A DNA stretch of 64,000 nucleotides from Paralteromonas sediminis. Its GTDB lineage: Bacteria; Pseudomonadota; Gammaproteobacteria; Enterobacterales; Alteromonadaceae. The translations under genes and the position numbers were made by a program. Of this stretch, positions 11,401-19,302 are shown piece after piece. Each line of letters starts with the position of its first letter. Position 1 is the stretch's first letter. The notes beneath the pieces were generated by a model. It searched no databases, was not told the DNA's origin, and saw nothing but the letters and a program-made list of their open reading frames with translations. The stretch is from the NCBI RefSeq assembly GCF_003820355.1, contig NZ_RPOK01000002.1, positions 434,001 to 498,000 on the forward strand. Reading direction: 5' to 3'.

Positions 11401-12395
11401 ATGATATCAGCCCCATCTCGCAGTGCGGCTTCCAACATGCTGAGTAACATAGAGCTGGTGGCACTGGAGCGGGTAGGGTTGTCATTGGTGGCATAGAGTC
11501 CTTTGTATACCATCAGATAGGCAGCCGGCGCTACACCACTTATCTCAGCGATGGAACCATCGCGCCTGGCGGTTACACCATAGTTCCCCACTGCTGTGCC
11601 TGCCACATGCGTACCGTGCCCATTGAACCCTAAGGGGCTGTCAGTGTATTCATCGACATGCACATCAAACCCATTGGCGATCTGCGCGAAACGCGCCACG
11701 ATCAATTTATTATTACAAAAGCTGGGTTCAGATGAGCAATAGTCATCGTCTGGTAAGGTATTTGACGCAGGGGCATCAAATCCTTCTCCGCTAAATAGTG
11801 GGTTTTCCGGGCGAATACCACTGTCGATAATTGCGACTCGAATACCTTTCCCTGCCTGTTCTCTTCCGCCCAACTGCTCCCAAACAGGCATACTATTAAT
11901 CAAATCGAGACTGGCATCCATTTGAGAATGGTACATAATATCTGGGTGTACAGCTTTTATACCGGGTAAGCGAATTAATTCGTCAAGCGCGCCATTATCA
12001 ATGGCACCTGAAAAACCATTAAAAGCCGTAAAATACTGAAAATCGGCTGAGAAATCAGTGTCGATACTTTTTATGTTGGTTAACACAGCCTGATGCTGAT
12101 CCTGTAACAGTGATTGATAGGCCTGTGCGGTTGAAGAGGTATACACTTCATCATTTTTCAGTGATAAGTTTGATGCGAATGCCAATGGCGCTCCATCGAG
12201 CTCGATGATCACTCGAATAGAATTTCTGCCTGCAGATTTTGAGTACTTCCTAATCACATCTACGTCAGACATGGCTTCAAGCGCATCGCTTTGCTCAACA
12301 GTGTGGCCACGAATTGAACTAGCTTGTGTGGTTGGCGACAGCAATTGTCCTATTGATACCGCGATTACCAGTGAACGCAACAAAGTTTTTCTCAT
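8442..12395 (-). CDS. Secreted subtilisin-family (S8) protease with GlyGly-CTERM tail
   Basis: A 1317-residue exported serine protease, counting from the ATG at 12395 (MRKTLLRSLVIAVSIG...). The frame is open five codons further to a TTG. In order: signal peptide ending near TTQAS, an inhibitor-I9-like prodomain (about 55-155), and an S8 catalytic domain with Asp191 (IIDSGI), His263 (GHGTHVAG), oxyanion Asn368 (AAGNSG) and Ser599 (GTSMAAPHVAG). A PA (protease-associated) insert (about 405-530) lies between Asn and Ser. A long beta-rich region follows, including a cadherin-like tandem segment (TYTPNQDFFGTDSFSYSV) and an Ig-like repeat. The C-terminus is SGGGG, a hydrophobic helix and RRRPQK, the GlyGly-CTERM signal that rhombosortase processes, so the enzyme is probably released or displayed after type II secretion. 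Role: likely scavenging of protein. Confidence 0.93.
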   Translation of the reverse strand: MRKTLLRSLVIAVSIGQLLSPTTQASSIRGHTVEQSDALEAMSDVDVIRKYSKSAGRNSIRVIIELDGAPLAFASNLSLKNDEVYTSSTAQAYQSLLQDQHQAVLTNIKSIDTDFSADFQYFTAFNGFSGAIDNGALDELIRLPGIKAVHPDIMYHSQMDASLDLINSMPVWEQLGGREQAGKGIRVAIIDSGIRPENPLFSGEGFDAPASNTLPDDDYCSSEPSFCNNKLIVARFAQIANGFDVHVDEYTDSPLGFNGHGTHVAGTAVGNYGVTARRDGSIAEISGVAPAAYLMVYKGLYATNDNPTRSSATSSMLLSMLEAALRDGADIINNSWGSGAGESPAGSVYETVLASIREAGIVNVFAAGNSGPSPVTIGCPACSDDVLTVGNTTTDRLFANEVSILGSGLAPIPAIFSGPVAVTSPITAPIISSSEISPANLEGCEPFSSSTVFSGAIALISRGTCTFATKIANAEAAGARAVLIYNQAGRGEAPFVMGGLSPSQTIPSLMMPASPGIELASYLRQTNESVSATIGNQVIRTTSDALGDIMAESSARGPGGDSSFLKPNLVAPGSRIFSAESPDAPDHIGEQFSFKTGTSMAAPHVAGAAALLKQLHPNWSVRQIESALVSSSVRSILKEDAVTPADNFDMGAGRLDVERASTVEVTFDEISLVEAKCFLACDLTFTATNTSDSPVVMSPETFFDDPTVIARVTPNNLTIAPGQSSQITLTVDVSLATVSEWVLGGINWQDTDSATSDYFIPVAVFPVTNDENRLFTANASVSSAAPGEAITFSVTGINEEFSGAIEIKTRIDNKYELAPESLFAQSNGTALPVTWDSDTREIIWQGDLALGSLQFSPSNDIAQALADFDVTGYFSMSEVTQPLVCSGQCDDAEVEVIHAPITYFGSTYTSMKVSSNGFVSMGRSSGSVTSPEATPLPNGAEPNGVVAPFWVDLDLDGTDEGDSGSGEMYAVELATGHFVVEWKNAQIKGHPDLTVNVQLWFNFETGAVNFVYGPMSSPTLQEASQGIIVGAENAVGNVGVTYASQTSQSITGVLPAEGLELKLTSDTGGMIDISFTGTVLNPADFMDDTASLSEDTSATITVLANDANTNILNVSEMRTLTDTLRTVAPVEIEVPQLDVTSVSISQSPESGSVTVGSDGAITYTPNQDFFGTDSFSYSVNDTSGNLYGTGRVNLDIEGVQDAPILTVTAPSSVTEGESVTVSASATDPDGDDVTITIDGVEQTSLTLTAPNRVSSSTIVIDVEASDGVNATSRTVSITVNARAVATNNTASDSGGGGALSWLSLLCLSLLFRRRPQK

Positions 12396-12602
12396 ACTCT
12401 TTACTACCAACTTTTTTGGTTTCGCTGACCATACCCTACATCAAAATGATGTGAATATGCCATGTAAGCAAATGAAAGTTATAAAATTGTTATTAGTGAT
12501 ACGTGCTTCAATGACATAGTGATTGCTTGTAACAAGTTTAGCGGTATGTCTGTCAGCTTTGAATGTAAAGAAAAAGGAACAAAATTAACATCCATAAAAC
12601 AA

Positions 12603-12622
12603 ATTAGGATAGTTATCCTAAT
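12603..12622. promoter_or_regulatory. Perfect inverted repeat, probable operator for the bkd operon
   Basis: ATTAGGATA and its exact complement TATCCTAAT are separated by GT, a 9-2-9 palindrome 133 bases before the bkdA1 start and about 210 bases before the protease start. The symmetry and position fit a dimeric repressor or activator site. The protein is unknown; I do not recognise a published consensus. Confidence 0.5.
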
Positions 12623-12636
12623 GTTGTAGAAACAAC
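12623..12636. promoter_or_regulatory. Second short inverted repeat next to the bkd operator
   Basis: GTTGT and ACAAC separated by AGAA directly abut the 20-base palindrome. It could be a second half of a composite operator or a chance repeat; the stem is only 5 bp. Confidence 0.3.
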
Positions 12637-12754
12637 GAATTTGCAGATTTCGTCTTCCCGTGGTTAGAGATAAAAAATAGCAAGGTCATTGATCTCACTA
12701 TCGACTAGGATTTGTATATCTCAAAATGGTGAAAAGCCCTACACGAGGATGGCA

Positions 12755-13942
12755 ATGATAAGTCGAAATCACTTAGCCGATATAAAAACAACAAATCAAG
12801 TCAATATTATCCGCAATGGGATAGTAGATATCCCAATGTTACAAGTACTTTCCCCTGACGGCGACATAGTTTCAGGCGCTACAGTACCAGACATACAAGA
12901 AGAAACGGCCAGAAAGATGTTTGATGCCATGCATTACGTCAGAGTGTTAGACGAACGTATGGTTGCTGCGCAGCGTCAGGGCAGAATTAGCTTTTACCTT
13001 GCCTGTACGGGTGAAGAAGCGTCTACGGTAGGGAGTGCTGCGGCTCTTAGTGATAATGACATGATCATGAGTCAGTACCGCGAACAAGGCGCACTGGCTT
13101 TTCGTGGCTATACAACCAAACAGTTTATGAACCAAATGTTCAGTAATAAAGCCGACCCCAATAAAGGTCGACAGATGCCAATCCACTATGGTGATAAGCC
13201 GCTCAATTTCATGACAATATCGTCTCCGTTGGGGACGCAAATCCCGCAAGCTGCTGGCTATGCCTATGGGCAAAAAATGGCTGGCAAAGAAGCGGTTACA
13301 ATTTGCTACTTCGGCGAAGGTGCTGCTTCTGAAGGGGATTTTCACGCGGGTGTTAATATGGCTGCCGTTCTCAATTGTCCGGCAATCTTCTTCTGTCGAA
13401 ACAACGGCTACGCCATTTCAACGCCTGCTGAAGAGCAGTTTGCTGGCGACGGCATAGCGTCTAGAGGGATCGGCTACGGCGTGCCTACGCTACGGGTAGA
13501 TGGCAATGACGTACTTGCCGTATATCAGGCAACCCGAAAGGCACGGGAACTTGCATTGGCAGAAAATACGCCTGTATTGATTGAAGCTATGACCTACAGG
13601 CTTGCAGCACACTCTACTTCGGATGATCCAACGGGGTATCGTTCGAAAGAAGAGGAGGAGGCATGGAGCAAGAAAGATCCTATCGCACGGTTTGAAAAAT
13701 GGTTATCCGGCAAGGGGTGGTACGATGCACCAGCCTATGCCAAACACTTGGATACCCTCAGACAAGAGGTACTCGCTGAACTGAAATTGGCTGAAAAAGT
13801 GCCCGTATGTGATATCGATGAGATTGTTGAAGACGTCTACGACACGCCGCCTTGGCATTTGCAGGAACAGCGCGATCAACTCAAGGCGCACATTGCTAAA
13901 TACCCAGGGGAGTATCCAAAAACAGCAGGAGGCGTGAAGTAA
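12755..13942 (+). CDS. bkdA1: Branched-chain 2-oxoacid dehydrogenase E1 alpha
   Basis: Thiamine-diphosphate-dependent decarboxylase subunit acting on 2-oxo acids from valine, leucine and isoleucine. I start it at 12755 ([11 protein letters not shown]) because ACGAGG lies six bases upstream; in-frame ATG 12749 overlaps that site and 12689 has none. The 395-residue chain contains the E1 alpha active-site region ([15 protein letters not shown]) and the thiamine-diphosphate motif beginning [13 protein letters not shown] and ending CRNNGYAIS, with the phosphorylation-loop-like [16 protein letters not shown]. The heterotetrameric E1 arrangement and the downstream E1 beta and E2 favour the branched-chain complex over pyruvate dehydrogenase, although acetoin-type complexes share this layout. 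No kinase for it is nearby. Confidence 0.9.
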   Translation: MISRNHLADIKTTNQVNIIRNGIVDIPMLQVLSPDGDIVSGATVPDIQEETARKMFDAMHYVRVLDERMVAAQRQGRISFYLACTGEEASTVGSAAALSDNDMIMSQYREQGALAFRGYTTKQFMNQMFSNKADPNKGRQMPIHYGDKPLNFMTISSPLGTQIPQAAGYAYGQKMAGKEAVTICYFGEGAASEGDFHAGVNMAAVLNCPAIFFCRNNGYAISTPAEEQFAGDGIASRGIGYGVPTLRVDGNDVLAVYQATRKARELALAENTPVLIEAMTYRLAAHSTSDDPTGYRSKEEEEAWSKKDPIARFEKWLSGKGWYDAPAYAKHLDTLRQEVLAELKLAEKVPVCDIDEIVEDVYDTPPWHLQEQRDQLKAHIAKYPGEYPKTAGGVK

Positions 13943-14919
13943 TGACACAAATGAACTTACTGCAAGCAATAAATAATGCACTGATTACTGCCATGACTGA
14001 AGATGAAAAAGTCATGGTGTTCGGCGAGGATGTTGGTCATTTTGGTGGTGTTTTTCGAGCGACAAGTAATTTGCAAGAGAAGTTTGGCAAAGCGCGGTGT
14101 TTCAATACCCCCCTTACTGAACAGGGGATCATTGGATTTGCCAATGGTCTAGCGTCACAGGGCAGTGTGCCGGTGGCAGAGATTCAGTTTGGCGACTATA
14201 TTTTTCCGGCATTTGATCAAATCGTTAACGAAACAGCAAAATTTAGGTACCGCAGTGGTGGCCAATTTTCATGTGGCACCTTGACTATCAGAACGCCTTA
14301 CGGAGGTGGTATTGCCGGAGGGCATTATCATTCTCAATCACCAGAGGCCTTCTTTGCTCACGTGCCAGGAATGAAGATTGTGATCCCCAGAAACCCTTAT
14401 CAGGCTAAGGGATTACTGCTGGCGTCTATACGAGACGATAATCCTGTCTTATTCATGGAACCCAAAAAGCTGTACAGAGCATCAGTATCAGAGGTACCTG
14501 ATGAGGATTATGAGTTGCCACTTGGCAAAGCCGATATCGTGCAGGAAGGTAAGGATATAACCTTATTGGCATGGGGCGCGCAGGTAGACATAATCAAGAA
14601 GGCGGCTGATATGGCGCTGGAAGATGGTGTGTCATGTGAAATCATTGACTTACGCAGTATTTTGCCATGGGACAGAGCTACCGTCTGTGAGTCAGTCATG
14701 AGAACAGGCCGATTGCTGATCAATCATGAAGCGCCGTTAACAGGAGGCTTTGCGAGTGAAATCGCTGCGTCTGTACAAGAGCAGTGCTTCTTGTATCTGG
14801 AAGCACCTATTGCCAGAGTGTGTGGACTCGATACGCCCTATCCGCTGGCCCACGAAAAAGAATACATGCCTGATGAGCTTAAGACCTATGAAGCTATCAA
14901 GCGCACAATGAATTATTAA
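13942..14919 (+). CDS. bkdA2: Branched-chain 2-oxoacid dehydrogenase E1 beta
   Basis: Partner subunit of E1 alpha, 325 residues, completing the alpha2beta2 thiamine enzyme. Its ATG shares one base with the upstream stop (TAATG), so translation is coupled. Recognisable family segments are [45 protein letters not shown], the potassium/thiamine region [20 protein letters not shown] and the C-terminal transketolase fold with [13 protein letters not shown]. All expected parts are present. The wording (GHFGGVF, LTEQGI) is closest to bacterial and mitochondrial branched-chain E1 beta. Confidence 0.93.
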   Translation: MTQMNLLQAINNALITAMTEDEKVMVFGEDVGHFGGVFRATSNLQEKFGKARCFNTPLTEQGIIGFANGLASQGSVPVAEIQFGDYIFPAFDQIVNETAKFRYRSGGQFSCGTLTIRTPYGGGIAGGHYHSQSPEAFFAHVPGMKIVIPRNPYQAKGLLLASIRDDNPVLFMEPKKLYRASVSEVPDEDYELPLGKADIVQEGKDITLLAWGAQVDIIKKAADMALEDGVSCEIIDLRSILPWDRATVCESVMRTGRLLINHEAPLTGGFASEIAASVQEQCFLYLEAPIARVCGLDTPYPLAHEKEYMPDELKTYEAIKRTMNY

Positions 14920-14929
14920 GGGTAATCTC

Positions 14930-16513
14930 ATGCAAACAGAATTTATATTACCTGACATAGGCGAAGGCATTGTTGAATGCGAGTTATTGGAATGGCTGGT
15001 AAAAGAAGGCGACACTATCGTTGAAGACCAGCCCGTTGCGGAAGTGATGACTGACAAGGCGACAGTTCAAATACCAGCCATGCATGCTGGTGTTGTCGTT
15101 AAACTTCATTATAAGGAAGGCGACATAGCCAAGGTCCATGCCCCTCTATTTGCTATGTCAGTAGATTCTTCAGATACAGCAACCACAACTGAAGAAACGT
15201 CATCCAAACCGCACGAGGTTCAACAAGAAGACAAAAACGAGGAAGTAACCTCAAGCGCTGGCCATGAAGACTTCCTATTACCGGATATCGGTGAAGGTAT
15301 TGTTGAATGTGAAATCGTCAAATGGCATGTCGCACAGGGTGACAAGGTTGAAGAAGATCAACCTGTCGTAGAGGTGATGACCGACAAAGCCGTGGTTGAA
15401 ATTCCGGCCAAACACGCCGGCATGATAGTTAAGCTTTATCATCAGGAAGGTGAAATTGCGAAAGTCCATGCCCCTTTGTTTGCCATTTCTGGGGGCCAGG
15501 ATGAGGGAGCTAATCCAGCAGCAAAGCCATCTCAAGATTCGCAAGGTACTGCTCGCACTCCAGCATCTGGCAATGCATTCACTGATGGTGCATTTGAACC
15601 GCCGGTGGCTATTCCCGGAAAAGTATTGGCGAGTCCAGCAGTAAGACGCTTGGCGAGAGAACAACAGATTGATCTGAGTACCATTGAGGGAAGCGGTAAA
15701 AAAGGGCGTATTCTGAAAGTCGATGTTTTAAGCCAGAGTCACTCAATTGATCAACAGCCTCGTACTGAGCGCGACAACTCTTCGGTTTCAGACTCTGAGA
15801 CTAAAGGAGCCACCAGAACGGAAAAGGTTAGGGGTATTCAGGCTGCAATGGCCAAACAAATGGCGGCGTCAGTCTATACCATCCCTCATTTCTCTGTCAG
15901 TGACGAACTGGATATGGATGGCTTGATCGCGCTGCGCAAAAAGCTAAAACCTGAATTTGAAAAACAGGGTGTGAAACTGAGTTTCTTACCGTTTTTTATC
16001 AAGGCCATGTCGTTAGCACTGAAAGAGTTTCCAATTATTAACGCACAGCTCAATGATGATGCTACCGAATTGACGTATTTTGACGATCATAATATTGGTG
16101 TGGCAGTGGATTCTAAAGTAGGGCTGTTAGTTCCCAATATCAAGCAGGTGCAGAATTTGTCTTTGTTGGGTGTTGCAAAAGCGTTGCAATCTCTTATCGA
16201 ACTAGGCAGAGAAGGTCGGTTGGGCGGTGAAGCTCTTAAAGGCGGAACGATTAGCATATCCAATATTGGCGCACTTGGTGGCATAACTGCCACGCCAGTG
16301 ATCAACAAACCTGAAGCGGCCATTGTCGCCTTAGGTAAAACCCAGCAGTTACCTCGATTTGATGCTGAAGGGAATGTGTATGCCGCTAATATTATGACAG
16401 TAAACTGGTCTGGTGATCACAGAATAATCGATGGTGCGACTATGGTGAAATTTAATAACACCTGGTGTGACTATTTGCGTGATCCAAGCTCAATGCTTAT
16501 GCATCTTGTATAA
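14930..16513 (+). CDS. bkdB: Dihydrolipoyl acyltransferase E2 with two lipoyl domains
   Basis: Core of the branched-chain 2-oxoacid dehydrogenase complex, moving the acyl group to CoA. In its 527 residues two near-identical lipoyl domains (1-78 and 113-190) carry lipoylated lysines K43 and K153, both in EVMTDKA. A flexible A/P/S linker, a peripheral-subunit-binding domain (about 228-265, LASPAVRRLAREQQIDL) and the acyltransferase domain (about 290-527) with catalytic HRIIDG (His497, Asp501) follow. Most bacterial branched-chain E2 proteins have one lipoyl domain, so duplication is a notable variant. It begins 10 bases after E1 beta. No dihydrolipoyl dehydrogenase follows, so the complex must use an E3 encoded elsewhere. 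Confidence 0.92.
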   Translation: MQTEFILPDIGEGIVECELLEWLVKEGDTIVEDQPVAEVMTDKATVQIPAMHAGVVVKLHYKEGDIAKVHAPLFAMSVDSSDTATTTEETSSKPHEVQQEDKNEEVTSSAGHEDFLLPDIGEGIVECEIVKWHVAQGDKVEEDQPVVEVMTDKAVVEIPAKHAGMIVKLYHQEGEIAKVHAPLFAISGGQDEGANPAAKPSQDSQGTARTPASGNAFTDGAFEPPVAIPGKVLASPAVRRLAREQQIDLSTIEGSGKKGRILKVDVLSQSHSIDQQPRTERDNSSVSDSETKGATRTEKVRGIQAAMAKQMAASVYTIPHFSVSDELDMDGLIALRKKLKPEFEKQGVKLSFLPFFIKAMSLALKEFPIINAQLNDDATELTYFDDHNIGVAVDSKVGLLVPNIKQVQNLSLLGVAKALQSLIELGREGRLGGEALKGGTISISNIGALGGITATPVINKPEAAIVALGKTQQLPRFDAEGNVYAANIMTVNWSGDHRIIDGATMVKFNNTWCDYLRDPSSMLMHLV

Positions 16514-16528
16514 TTGCGCTCATTGCAC

Positions 16529-16559
16529 TGGCGCTGATTTGGGATTAAAGTCAGCGCCA
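16529..16559 (+). terminator. Strong hairpin after the bkd operon
   Basis: TGGCGCTGA and TCAGCGCCA form a perfect 9-bp stem around a 13-base loop, 15 bases after the E2 stop. It is followed by CCCCCTAAAC rather than a U-run, so it may act as an RNA-stability or Rho-linked structure rather than a classical intrinsic terminator. Confidence 0.45.
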
Positions 16560-16581
16560 CCCCCTAAACTAGGCGTATGCA

Positions 16582-17421
16582 ATGCTGAGCTACCAACATT
16601 ATTTTCACGCGGGAAACCATGCTGATGTACTTAAGCATCTGTGTTGGTACTTAACGATTGATTATCTCAATAAAAAAGATAAACCTTACACGCTTATCGA
16701 CACACATGCAGGAGAGGGCGTTTATCCTGCCAATGATACTCGTAATACAGAGAGGCTGACCGGTATTGCCAAATTGGCTAGCAGCGATACCAATTCGGCA
16801 TTGCTTAATGACTATTTGGCCTTAGTCTCGAAATATTCAGACGCGCAACAATTTCCAGGCTCTCCCGCTATTGCCCACGCACTTATGCGCACAACAGATA
16901 AGCTGCATGTAATCGAAAGGCACCCGTCAGCCTATAAAGCCTTGCAGTATTGGGCAAAATCATTGAAAACAGATTCGATTCATTGTCATAACAGAGATGC
17001 TTTTGAAGGAGTAGTGGGCTTGTGCCCGCCGAAGGTCAAGCGCGGCGCCATTATTATTGATCCCCCCTATGAACAAGTAGATGAGTACACGTGGGTGGCA
17101 AATGCCGTATCACACATCATTAGACGGTGGCCTCAAGCTCACCTGTTAATTTGGTATCCATTACTGGGTGCTCGTGCTGCTGCAAAAGCAAAGGCCTGCA
17201 ACACCATGACCGAAAGGCTTATTCACATAGCTCAAGGTAACCAGCTTGAATGGTGTAATAGTGAGCTGTGTTATACTTCGTCAGCCAATGAACAAGGCAT
17301 GTACGGATCTGGTGTGCTTTGCCTGAATCCTTCCTGGGTGTATGCAGATACAATGAGAAACACACTCCCAAACGTGGTTGATTACCTTGGTTCTGGTGCC
17401 ACTTGGTCAGTAACTGAGTGA
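16582..17421 (+). CDS. rlmJ: 23S rRNA m6A2030 methyltransferase RlmJ
   Basis: Methylates the N6 of adenine 2030 in 23S rRNA using S-adenosylmethionine. The 279-residue protein (E. coli RlmJ 280) begins MLSYQHYFHAGNHADVLKH, the RlmJ hallmark, has the HAGEGVY cofactor-loop region and the catalytic DPPYE motif in IIIDPPYEQVDEY, then LIWYPLLG and a C-terminal GMYGSGVLCLNPSW. It stands alone after the bkd hairpin, and the downstream kinase gene starts within a few bases of its stop. Confidence 0.95.
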   Translation: MLSYQHYFHAGNHADVLKHLCWYLTIDYLNKKDKPYTLIDTHAGEGVYPANDTRNTERLTGIAKLASSDTNSALLNDYLALVSKYSDAQQFPGSPAIAHALMRTTDKLHVIERHPSAYKALQYWAKSLKTDSIHCHNRDAFEGVVGLCPPKVKRGAIIIDPPYEQVDEYTWVANAVSHIIRRWPQAHLLIWYPLLGARAAAKAKACNTMTERLIHIAQGNQLEWCNSELCYTSSANEQGMYGSGVLCLNPSWVYADTMRNTLPNVVDYLGSGATWSVTE

Positions 17422-17426
17422 CAGGC

Positions 17427-19295
17427 ATGACTACAGCAAAACCTTCTGGATTAAAGCATTTTTATATTCCTGAAGAGCAATCCGTATATTTGCTCTCTCA
17501 TGCTGATGCAAAAAAATTAAAAGACTGGGTGTCACTGTGTATTTCACAGCTAGAGCAACTCGGCTACAGCAACATTACGATGATAGGAAAGGGCGCTTTT
17601 GGCTTTGTCTTTGGTGGTATTGATCGAGAAAACCATGAACTGGTGTTTAAGTTTTCCAGAATTACTTTGCCTCAGCATGTACAGGACAGACTGGAAGAAG
17701 AGGCGTTTATGCTCGGTCAGGTGAGGCATACATTGGTTCCCGCCTTAGTAGAGTTTCAGCAAATTAGACGCCAAGCCATACTGGTTATGCAAAGAGCGAA
17801 AGGTGAAGATTTAGAACAGGTATCACTAAAAAAAGGCCCTTTGCCCGCAGCCATCATTTGTAAAATAGCAGTACAAATGGGCGAAATTTTACTCGCGCTT
17901 CGTTATACAGGGGACGAAGGCTCCGAAAAAATCATCGTTCATGGCGATATAAAACCTTCCAATTTGGTTTGGGACGAAGACAATCAACAGGTTGCTTTGA
18001 TTGACTGGGGCTCGTCTGTACATGCCCAGCTGGACGCCCAGGGGCAGTACACAGCAAATAACGTAATGGATTTGATGTCGGGCGAGTTGCAGCAAACGAA
18101 TGCCAGGCTCGGTGATGTATACTTTATTGGTGATGACCAGCTAAATGGCCATCTTTCTTCACCACGCTTTGATGAGCAAGGGCTGGCTAGCACCTTATAT
18201 GCACTTGCGTCCGGCCAATCCAGCCGATTCGGAAGAAAAGTGATCACACCGTTATCACTGGGGCTGCCCAAAATGTTGGCCGACATTCTTAATGCCATGC
18301 TCAGTGATGACAGAAAAGAGCGAGAGCTTGGTGGCGATTACTTTTTTAAACATCTTCGCGTACTGAAAAATATCGTATTCGCAGAGAGTAAAAACACATC
18401 TTCTCCTGTTAGTCCTTTGCTGCCCACCTGGGTAGCCAACGAGCATAAAGAAATTGAGTCTGTGGTCTACAGTTCACGAAAATCATTCTTACGCGAGGAG
18501 GATGAAAGTATCAGTGAGCAAATTAAATATCTAAACGATGCGCAATTTGATCGCTACTACAAAAATTATTTGCAAGGTATGGGAGAAACTGAGAAAGGCT
18601 TTATTGCCGCAGTGAGCCGTTTGGGTAACTATCCTGTTGTAGGTGGTATGGCTATTCGCTGGGAGGTGGATGGGATTTATGTTGATTCGAGTCTGCAAAT
18701 TTATGATCAGGCCCTAAAACCTGCTTTTGATCATGCAATAAATAATGTCGTTACCCTAGCAAGAGCTATTCACAGAAAAGGTATTTTTAAATGTTGCTTG
18801 TTTAACGCTAAAGACACCTTGCATTTTGAACGTGAAGAGGCACATACACCCTTTTATCCGAATGATGATACCCATATTCCTTATGACGTTAGCTCGGTCT
18901 CATTACCTGTTGACCCCAATAAAAATATTGAGCGAATGCACAGCTATTTTGAAGATGGTGAAGACCCGGATGAACTGCTTTCACTTCCCAAGGAAATCAT
19001 TGCTATTATTGCTCAACTCAATCATATTCATCATACAGGCTGTATAATTTTTGAAGCACTACCAACCCATTTAAAGCTTCACAACTACTACCGTCTGCTC
19101 GACCATGCTAAGAAGCAAGATTTTGAGATGTTGTTAGACAAGCTGGTAGCATTAATTCCCAAGATACAAGGCGAGGGTATCTCCGGATTTATGAAGTTGC
19201 CCTACAAGGACACTCGTTATTTCTCTCATTTGGCTGAACAGCCTGAAAGATATTATCCTCGTGATCCCCGGCAAAGAAAAACAAATCAAAGGTAA
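17427..19295 (+). CDS. Eukaryote-like Ser/Thr protein kinase with unknown C-terminal half
   Basis: A 622-residue cytosolic protein whose first half (about 45-320) is a Hanks-type kinase. It has a glycine loop GKGAFGFVFGG (54-64), a candidate ATP lysine K75 (VFKFS), the catalytic loop HGDIKPSNL with Asp174, Lys176 and Asn179, and the metal-binding Asp193 in DWG (DFG equivalent). All catalytic residues are present, so it should be active. Residues 330-622 match no domain I know; they contain conserved-looking segments such as YYKNYLQGMGETEKGF and an acidic YFEDGEDPDELLSLP. There is no transmembrane or PASTA segment. I prefer the ATG at 17427; a GTG at 17418 overlaps the rlmJ stop. It is probably co-transcribed with tesB. 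The substrate is unknown. Confidence 0.85.
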   Translation: MTTAKPSGLKHFYIPEEQSVYLLSHADAKKLKDWVSLCISQLEQLGYSNITMIGKGAFGFVFGGIDRENHELVFKFSRITLPQHVQDRLEEEAFMLGQVRHTLVPALVEFQQIRRQAILVMQRAKGEDLEQVSLKKGPLPAAIICKIAVQMGEILLALRYTGDEGSEKIIVHGDIKPSNLVWDEDNQQVALIDWGSSVHAQLDAQGQYTANNVMDLMSGELQQTNARLGDVYFIGDDQLNGHLSSPRFDEQGLASTLYALASGQSSRFGRKVITPLSLGLPKMLADILNAMLSDDRKERELGGDYFFKHLRVLKNIVFAESKNTSSPVSPLLPTWVANEHKEIESVVYSSRKSFLREEDESISEQIKYLNDAQFDRYYKNYLQGMGETEKGFIAAVSRLGNYPVVGGMAIRWEVDGIYVDSSLQIYDQALKPAFDHAINNVVTLARAIHRKGIFKCCLFNAKDTLHFEREEAHTPFYPNDDTHIPYDVSSVSLPVDPNKNIERMHSYFEDGEDPDELLSLPKEIIAIIAQLNHIHHTGCIIFEALPTHLKLHNYYRLLDHAKKQDFEMLLDKLVALIPKIQGEGISGFMKLPYKDTRYFSHLAEQPERYYPRDPRQRKTNQR

Positions 19296-19302
19296 AAAAA
19301 CA

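Larger units (their letters stand above)
12396..12754. promoter_or_regulatory. 359-base divergent intergenic region between protease and bkd operon
   Basis: AT-rich region that must hold the promoters for both the minus-strand protease and the plus-strand dehydrogenase operon. Apart from the two inverted repeats listed separately (12603-12622 and 12623-12636) I see no RNA gene or convincing reading frame. A 27-codon frame starting near 12546 runs through the repeats, but nothing supports its translation. A GAGG six bases before 12755 decides the bkdA1 start. Confidence 0.6.

Noticed and set aside
12689-12754. Longer bkdA1 start at 12689
   Set aside because: The added 22 residues do not resemble E1 alpha and lack a ribosome-binding site, while GAGG lies six bases before 12755.
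16529-16559. Hairpin after bkdB as a riboswitch or mobile-element end
   Set aside because: It is a simple 9-bp stem-loop without conserved riboswitch features, target-site duplication or transposase.
19261-19302. tesB start at 19261 inside the kinase gene
   Set aside because: The 14 extra lysine-rich residues are absent from TesB and come from overlap with the kinase 3' end; the GTG at 19303 fits family length.
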